From: a virus | DNA length: 24,287 nucleotides | Virus record (IMG/VR): IMGVR_UViG_3300032093_000814 | Coordinates: 1-24,287 of that record | Reading direction: 5' to 3' (one strand) | Part shown: positions 20,203 through 24,287 of the stretch, one piece after another | Layout of the letters: every line of letters starts with the position of its first letter | Position numbering within the stretch: the stretch's first letter is position 1 | Position numbers and translations under genes: made by a program | The notes under the pieces: model-generated | Database searches by the model: none | Seen by the model: the letters and a program-made list of their open reading frames with translations, nothing else | Told to the model about the DNA's origin: nothing

Positions 20203-20228
20203 GAGGGGGTGAGTTACCCCACCCCCTC
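20203..20228 (-). promoter_or_regulatory. Strong hairpin after the capsid gene (attenuator or mRNA stabiliser)
   Basis: GAGGGGGTG (20203-20211) and CACCCCCTC (20220-20228) form a perfect 9-bp stem with an 8-nt loop. No U-run follows on the minus strand; instead the ribosome site of the next gene comes 5 nt later. It is therefore more likely a partial terminator or 3'-end protector that sets capsid mRNA above downstream genes than a full stop. Confidence 0.6.
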
Positions 20229-20244
20229 AACTAATTAGCTCAGA

Positions 20245-21168
20245 TTAAAGAGCTGATGCACCGGTTTCCAAACGAACAACGGCATCATCACGGAAGATGC
20301 CCCATCCGCCAAAGTACTTCCAGCCGAGTGCTGACTTACGGCGAAGGATGTCGATCTGAGGTGCAATGACGGTTTGTACATCATAGACATTAGCCTCAAG
20401 AAGAGCTTCCTTACCAACTGCAACAGCCTTGTAGACAGTTGCAGATGATGCACCGTCTGCACCTGAAGGTACACGAGTTGTCTGAACAACTTGGAATCCT
20501 TCAAGAACACCGATGGTGCCAGTCAATAGGTTGCCAACATTCTCAGTTGTGTACTTGTGAATGTCAACGAATCCACCTGATCCAGTTTCGGCACGAAGGT
20601 CGAAAGCTTGGCGTGGGTGAATAAACAGAGTGTAGAGATCTCCAACACGAGGTTGTGCTGAAGCCTCTAGAAGTGTGGTCTGAGCCTTACGAAGCATTGT
20701 TGTTGAAAGAACATCAGATGCTGTAAGGGTTGCTGTTGAGGTACGAGTTCCACCGTACTTAACAGCAGTTCCACCAACGAGAACGGTTGCAACAAGCTTG
20801 TCGAGAGTATCGGCAGCGTTGAATGCAATAGCATCACCAATCATTGTATCAATGTCGGAGAATGCAGCGAAGTTTACCTTCTCAGTTTGCTCAACTGCAT
20901 TACCGTATTCGGTAACAGTTACGCTTACTTGAGATGGGTTTGCCAAAGCAACCGGTGTAATATCGGATGTTTCGGTTAGAGCTGTGGTAGCAGCAGTCAA
21001 GTTAGCATAAACTGCAAACTTGAGAGATGTACCCGGGTTGGTCATTGAAACTGGTCGTAGGTCTGCAACAGAACGCATAACAGGAAGTGAGCGGAGTGCA
21101 GCACGAACATATGTGTCATATGCATTGACTACGAGGTTGCCAAGACCAGAGATTTGTGTAGTTGCCAT
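20245..21168 (-). CDS. Major capsid protein, N4-gp56-like
   Basis: The protein is 307 aa. The N-terminal arm has DTYVRAALRSLPVMRSVADL, the core has EYGNAVEQTEKVNFAAFSDI and ADTLDKLVATVLVGGTAVKY, then LRKAQTTLLEASAQPRVGDL and YTLFIHPRQAFDLRAETGSG. The C-terminal part has LLEANVYDVQTVIAPQIDIL and KYFGGWGIFRDDAVVRLET. Order and motifs fit the N4-gp56 family of HK97-fold capsid proteins, in which no long delta domain is present. It follows the scaffold gene and has the strongest structural call in the window. Confidence 0.9.
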   Translation of the reverse strand: MATTQISGLGNLVVNAYDTYVRAALRSLPVMRSVADLRPVSMTNPGTSLKFAVYANLTAATTALTETSDITPVALANPSQVSVTVTEYGNAVEQTEKVNFAAFSDIDTMIGDAIAFNAADTLDKLVATVLVGGTAVKYGGTRTSTATLTASDVLSTTMLRKAQTTLLEASAQPRVGDLYTLFIHPRQAFDLRAETGSGGFVDIHKYTTENVGNLLTGTIGVLEGFQVVQTTRVPSGADGASSATVYKAVAVGKEALLEANVYDVQTVIAPQIDILRRKSALGWKYFGGWGIFRDDAVVRLETGASAL

Positions 21169-21193
21169 TAGGCACTACCTCCTTATTTCTTGG

Positions 21194-21673
21194 TTAATAG
21201 CCCTGCTTACCAAGATCTGCAAAGAGCTGCTTTAAGGCTTCTGGGCCTTTGGCAGCAGCTTCATCCATTTGAGATTGAATCAACTTTTCTCTGTCGGCTG
21301 TCATGCCGGCATCCATAGTTGATTGAGCCTTCATGTAATTTTCTTTGAAACCTTCTGGCAAGTTAGAGCTTGCTTGGTTGGTTGATTGACTTTCGATTCC
21401 GAAAACATCTCCGTATTCAGAAAGCCAAGTCGACAACGATTCCTCCGTGAGGTCGATGTCCTGTGGAATGAATGCCGCTATTTTCGGATTCACACCACGA
21501 GAGGTGAGGGTTTCTTTGATGGTTCTATCTCGTTTTTCTTTACGCAGTTCGGAAAGCTCTACCTGAATTTCTTTCAGTTGCTTTTCTTTTTGCTTATTAG
21601 CTTTGCGTAGTTGAGAAAATGCATCATTCGAATCTAATTCGAAATCTTCCTCATCATCTTCGTAATTGGACAT
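21194..21673 (-). CDS. Capsid scaffolding protein
   Basis: The product is 159 aa. A very acidic start (DDEEDFELDSND) is followed by a coiled coil (LRKANKQKEKQLKEIQVELS, ELRKEKRDRTIKET), a small folded part (GVNPKIAAFIPQDIDLTEES), a Gln/Ser linker and a C-terminal helix (ADREKLIQSQMDEAAAKGPE). Highly charged coiled-coil proteins directly before the capsid gene are scaffolds that shape the prohead and are then removed. The Ntn hydrolase downstream could be the protease that removes it, which is inference. Confidence 0.8.
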   Translation of the reverse strand: MSNYEDDEEDFELDSNDAFSQLRKANKQKEKQLKEIQVELSELRKEKRDRTIKETLTSRGVNPKIAAFIPQDIDLTEESLSTWLSEYGDVFGIESQSTNQASSNLPEGFKENYMKAQSTMDAGMTADREKLIQSQMDEAAAKGPEALKQLFADLGKQGY

Positions 21674-21727
21674 TTGTCCTACTCCCTTTTTCTATGTTTG
21701 TCGCTGGCCTCAAATAGATCGGGGAAT

Positions 21728-21760
21728 CTACTTGGCTCCAACTGCCGGGTTAATACTCAT
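21728..21760 (-). other. 10-codon mini-ORF with ribosome site
   Basis: ATG at 21760 is preceded by GGAG and encodes MSINPAVGAK before a TAG at 21730-21728. It lies in the gap between the LysM and scaffold genes. It could be a leader peptide for scaffold translation, or chance. There is no independent support. Confidence 0.2.
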
Positions 21761-21786
21761 CTCAAGCTCCGGTATATCTAGAGATG

Positions 21787-21876
21787 GAGTGGGTGTTCAG
21801 GTCTTGAACCTGAATGACTGCCAGTCACCCGACCGATTAAACGGTTCTTGTTCTTAATGCTCTCTGCCCAACTCCG
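21787..21876 (-). other. Structured, tRNA-like hairpin element
   Basis: On the minus strand, TTCAGG-TTCAAGA-CCTGAA (21815-21797) is a perfect 6-bp hairpin with a TTCRA T-loop. It is preceded by TGACTGGCAGTCA, whose loop CTGGCAG has a U33-like base, and by AACCG-TTTAAT-CGGTC. GGGTG and CACCC (21831-21827 and 21796-21792) can close the first two; alternatively GGAGTTGGG and CCCACTCC close all three. It overlaps the last codons of the LysM gene. Variable region and acceptor geometry are wrong for a functional tRNA. Confidence 0.4.
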
Positions 21877-23447
21877 GTTGTTCCAGAGAATTGTGCAAGG
21901 TTTGTAGCTCTTAATCTACCCATGGTTTCTGTGGCTCCGACATCTCCACCGAACTCGGCAGCGATAGCTTCTTTGGCTCCAAAGTTTTCGCCATAGATTG
22001 AAGCAAGATCTCCATACTGCTGAATGTTTTTAGCAACCTGTGAGAACTTCTGTCTCTGAGTTCCATAGGCAAGTGATCCTGCACCGTATTGCTGTGCAAT
22101 ATCTGCTTGCTCTTTGGTTAAGCCCTCAAGAAGGGCTGCTGCTGTATTAAGGTTCTTACCTGCAATACCCTCAAGAATTGATTGACCTCTTGCTGGATCA
22201 ATCATGTAGGCAGTAGTCATATCATCAGTAATCCCATAAAGACTCTTAAGTTGATCACGGATTGCTGGATTAGTTGATTGCACGAAATCTCTATATGCTT
22301 GGAATACATTTGCTACATCAACATTTGTATAGTTGTTTTGTAGGAATGTTTGGAAATCACTTGTTTGATCGTAGAAACCTTTTGGTGCATTATAGGAAGT
22401 AAGAACCTTTTGGTATTCATCTTCCATACCAACAATAGTCTTTTCATCTAATGAACGATATCCAGCCTTAATACGAGCTTCATTAACCTTACCGAATCTT
22501 TCATAGTAAGGTGCTGTTTGGATCAGTTGTAGATAGAAACCTTCTGTGGTTGTAGGTATCTCATCAAACTTCTTACCACTTCGGTCTACGCCTTCTCCCT
22601 TAAAAATATCAGAGATTACTTTACCGAACTCTGGAACACCCATCTGAGTGAATCGTTCTGTGATAATGTCATATGCAGACTTGCGTTCTTTAGCTAACTG
22701 CTCAAGTTTTGCTTGTTCAGCAGCTTTCTGTTGGGCAGTAAGTTGTGCTTGGAAACTAGCCATTGATTTTGCAAGGGCTGCATCGATAGCCTTCTGCACA
22801 TCTTCTGGGGTCATTCCTTGTTGTGAAGTATCCGGTGCTGGAGTATCTGTATATGTTCCATCGCTGTAATAAGTACGAATTACACGATTGGCACCAGATC
22901 CAAGAATCTCGGTTCTTGTAACAGTTTTACCTGTTGGAGTACCAACAATCTCAGTAGTTCCATCATCATAGGTAACTGTGAATGTGCCATCAGGATTTTT
23001 AACACGAGATACTTCTTTTTTACCGGGTTTATCTTCAGGAAAGTTTGACTTAAATGTTCCAGATACTGGATCATATGTATATGGTGCAGTTGGCGTTACT
23101 GTTTCGCCATCTGCTGTTGTATAACCAGTTTCTGTTCTAGTTGCACCGACTGGTATTGGGCCAGTAAATTGCCCACCTTCTGGTGCTGGGGTAGTAAATG
23201 GACTTCCTGTTGGAATATTACCTGCTGTACTTGCTGGGGTAGTACCTGCTGAATCAGAAACTATTTTTGATTTTGGTGCATCTGGAATTTTAATTGTTGT
23301 TCCCGAGAATAAGGTTCTACCATCATTATATTTAGCTTCTGTGGTTAGTTTAGGGTTGGCATCAAGCAAAGCAGAGACCGTAGTATTATTTGCTTTAGCT
23401 ATACTAGAAAGCGTTTGACCACTTTTAACTTTTACTTTTTCTGCCAT
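21837..23447 (-). CDS. LysM-domain virion-associated protein
   Basis: The protein is 536 aa. Residues 3-54 form a LysM domain (KVKSGQTLSSIAKANNTTVS, then LLDANPKLTTEAK and GTTIKIPD), which binds N-acetylglucosamine in peptidoglycan. A Pro/Thr-rich spacer and a beta-rich region (about 55-215, KNPDGTFTVTYDDGTTEIVG) lead to a coiled coil (about 225-265, AQLTAQQKAAEQAKLEQLAK) and a helical C-terminal half (AYMIDPARGQSILEGIAGKN). No lytic catalytic residues are obvious. Placed just before scaffold and after another large helical gene, it is likely an internal or tail-tip protein that helps penetrate or grip the cell wall at infection. Confidence 0.8.
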   Translation of the reverse strand: MAEKVKVKSGQTLSSIAKANNTTVSALLDANPKLTTEAKYNDGRTLFSGTTIKIPDAPKSKIVSDSAGTTPASTAGNIPTGSPFTTPAPEGGQFTGPIPVGATRTETGYTTADGETVTPTAPYTYDPVSGTFKSNFPEDKPGKKEVSRVKNPDGTFTVTYDDGTTEIVGTPTGKTVTRTEILGSGANRVIRTYYSDGTYTDTPAPDTSQQGMTPEDVQKAIDAALAKSMASFQAQLTAQQKAAEQAKLEQLAKERKSAYDIITERFTQMGVPEFGKVISDIFKGEGVDRSGKKFDEIPTTTEGFYLQLIQTAPYYERFGKVNEARIKAGYRSLDEKTIVGMEDEYQKVLTSYNAPKGFYDQTSDFQTFLQNNYTNVDVANVFQAYRDFVQSTNPAIRDQLKSLYGITDDMTTAYMIDPARGQSILEGIAGKNLNTAAALLEGLTKEQADIAQQYGAGSLAYGTQRQKFSQVAKNIQQYGDLASIYGENFGAKEAIAAEFGGDVGATETMGRLRATNLAQFSGTTGVGQRALRTRTV

Positions 23448-23448
23448 G

Positions 23449-24287
23449 TTATAGTCCTAACATATCCTTGAGTTGTAATGTAATTGTGTCTGCCTTACCA
23501 CGAGCATTAGATGTAAACTGCCAACGATTATCTTTGAACAAGCTTTGTTCAAACATCCATAAAGGAACTGTCTCATAAGAGGTTGCAGTACCTTTAGCAT
23601 CTGTAATCGCCTTACCCTGCATAGCCTTGCGGATTGTAGGATCTTCAAGATCTATACCACCCTCCGGGATTTCCAGAATACGAACCATTGCTTGGATGTA
23701 TGGGCTGGCAATAGCCAACGGAGATTCTCCATTAAGGATTCGATCACGGAAAGCAGGGAAAGCTGCAACAGCCTGTTGACGAAGATTCTCATCAATCTGC
23801 TCATTACTGGAATCTCCAAGGAAAACATTCTTGGCAAGATTAGTTGCTGCTTCATCAGTAATAGATAGACCATACTGACGATACTTAGTCTGCACCATCA
23901 ACTTATTTGAATTGATCTGTTGTTGAACCTGTGGCTGAGACAGATACTTATCTGTCTTGCGGATACCCTTTTCAAAGTCTGCAAGGTTTGTAGACTTAGT
24001 TAATAGTTGCTGGAATAAAGGATCATTCACAGAGAACTGTGAAGCAGCCATATTAAAGTTTTTGGTATAAGTCTGGATATAGTCAGCAGCAGCTCTATCG
24101 AAGTCAAGACCTGCTTTCATTGCACGAGCAATGTCTGGCTTAACAGTTTCTAACTGATACTTCTCAATAGACTTAAGGCGAATCTGATACTGGACTTCAT
24201 CCTTGTCTACTACCTTGGCAAGAAGCTTATCTCTGAAAGAAGTCTCTTCTTCTTTGGTTAAGGTAATACCATTAGATAAAGCGTAGC
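23449..24287 (-). CDS. Large helical virion protein, 5' end beyond window
   Basis: The frame stays open to the window edge: 55 further codons lie before the internal Met at 24120 (for example TKEEETSFRDKLLAKVVDKD), so at least 278 aa are present and the true start is outside. The protein is helical and Gln/Lys/Asp-rich, with FEKGIRKTDKYLSQPQVQQQ and AATNLAKNVFLGDSSNEQID, and ends WQFTSNARGKADTITLQLKD. It lies 1 nt before the LysM gene. It resembles internal virion or ejection proteins in composition and position, but I do not recognise a family. Confidence 0.65.
   Translation of the reverse strand, partial: YALSNGITLTKEEETSFRDKLLAKVVDKDEVQYQIRLKSIEKYQLETVKPDIARAMKAGLDFDRAAADYIQTYTKNFNMAASQFSVNDPLFQQLLTKSTNLADFEKGIRKTDKYLSQPQVQQQINSNKLMVQTKYRQYGLSITDEAATNLAKNVFLGDSSNEQIDENLRQQAVAAFPAFRDRILNGESPLAIASPYIQAMVRILEIPEGGIDLEDPTIRKAMQGKAITDAKGTATSYETVPLWMFEQSLFKDNRWQFTSNARGKADTITLQLKDMLGL

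Noticed and set aside
21787-21876. A functional tRNA gene
   Set aside because: The T-loop and an anticodon-like loop are present, but there is no room for a variable loop, and the acceptor strands do not pair at the right distance on either strand.
1-24287. Integrase, excisionase, repressor, attachment site or IS element
   Set aside because: No product with recombinase, Cro/CI-like or transposase motifs was seen, and I found no tRNA-linked repeat pair, so a prophage reading has no support here.

Overview
This window looks like part of a tailed double-stranded DNA phage genome. Genes are tightly packed, mostly with 1-20 nt overlaps of the ATGA, GTGA or TAATG type, and there is a complete capsid, tail and lysis gene block. 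The host is probably an actinobacterium: the phage encodes a WhiB-type iron-sulfur regulator, an Rpf-like muralytic protein and an FmdB-type zinc ribbon. The A+T-rich sequence, together with several virion proteins of kinds I associate with cyanophages and pelagiphages, suggests a small-genome aquatic (perhaps freshwater acI-type) actinobacterium; that last step is inference. I see no integrase, repressor, CRISPR array or insertion sequence, so nothing here argues for a temperate lifestyle.

Layout. (1) 1-1664, plus strand: eight overlapping small genes. Several encode Cys-rich mini-proteins, and the last encodes an Rpf-like lytic transglycosylase. (2) 1665-1765: a convergent junction with a bidirectional terminator. 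A near-consensus plus-strand promoter (TTGTCA-17-TATGAT) lies just before it and could make only a short two-hairpin RNA. (3) 1762-9125, minus strand: the replication, nucleotide and regulation operon. It holds an FmdB-like zinc ribbon, two PD-(D/E)XK nucleases, a sigma-like factor, an Nmad1/DUF1599 protein, a primase split by an apparent +1 frameshift, a DnaB/RecA-like ATPase, WhiB, a Cas4-like exonuclease and a glycosyltransferase. (4) 9126-9272: a regulatory gap with a UUCG-loop terminator ending the late operon, a G-rich tract, two operator-like repeats and a candidate promoter for region 3.

(5) 9273-24287, minus strand, read right to left: the virion and lysis operon. The order of transcription is an internal virion protein (cut by the window edge), a LysM protein, scaffold, an N4-gp56-like major capsid protein, small head-tail proteins, a proteasome/HslV-like Ntn hydrolase, small basic proteins, an adaptor-like protein, tail fibres (Ser/Ala/Thr-repeat fibre, Mtd-N-like protein, two Gly-rich paralogues), a cyanophage-type fibre-associated protein, a large beta-rich tail protein, a TM/coiled-coil protein, a methyltransferase, an M15-type endolysin and a holin-like protein. 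No tape-measure or major tail-tube gene is visible between capsid and lysis genes, which fits a short-tailed (podovirus-like) virion. Portal and terminase are presumably beyond the right edge.

The most unusual items are the Ntn hydrolase with a lysine-rich tail inside the head-tail operon, the short promoter-hairpin-terminator unit at 1666-1765, the primase frameshift, and the structured element between the LysM and scaffold genes.
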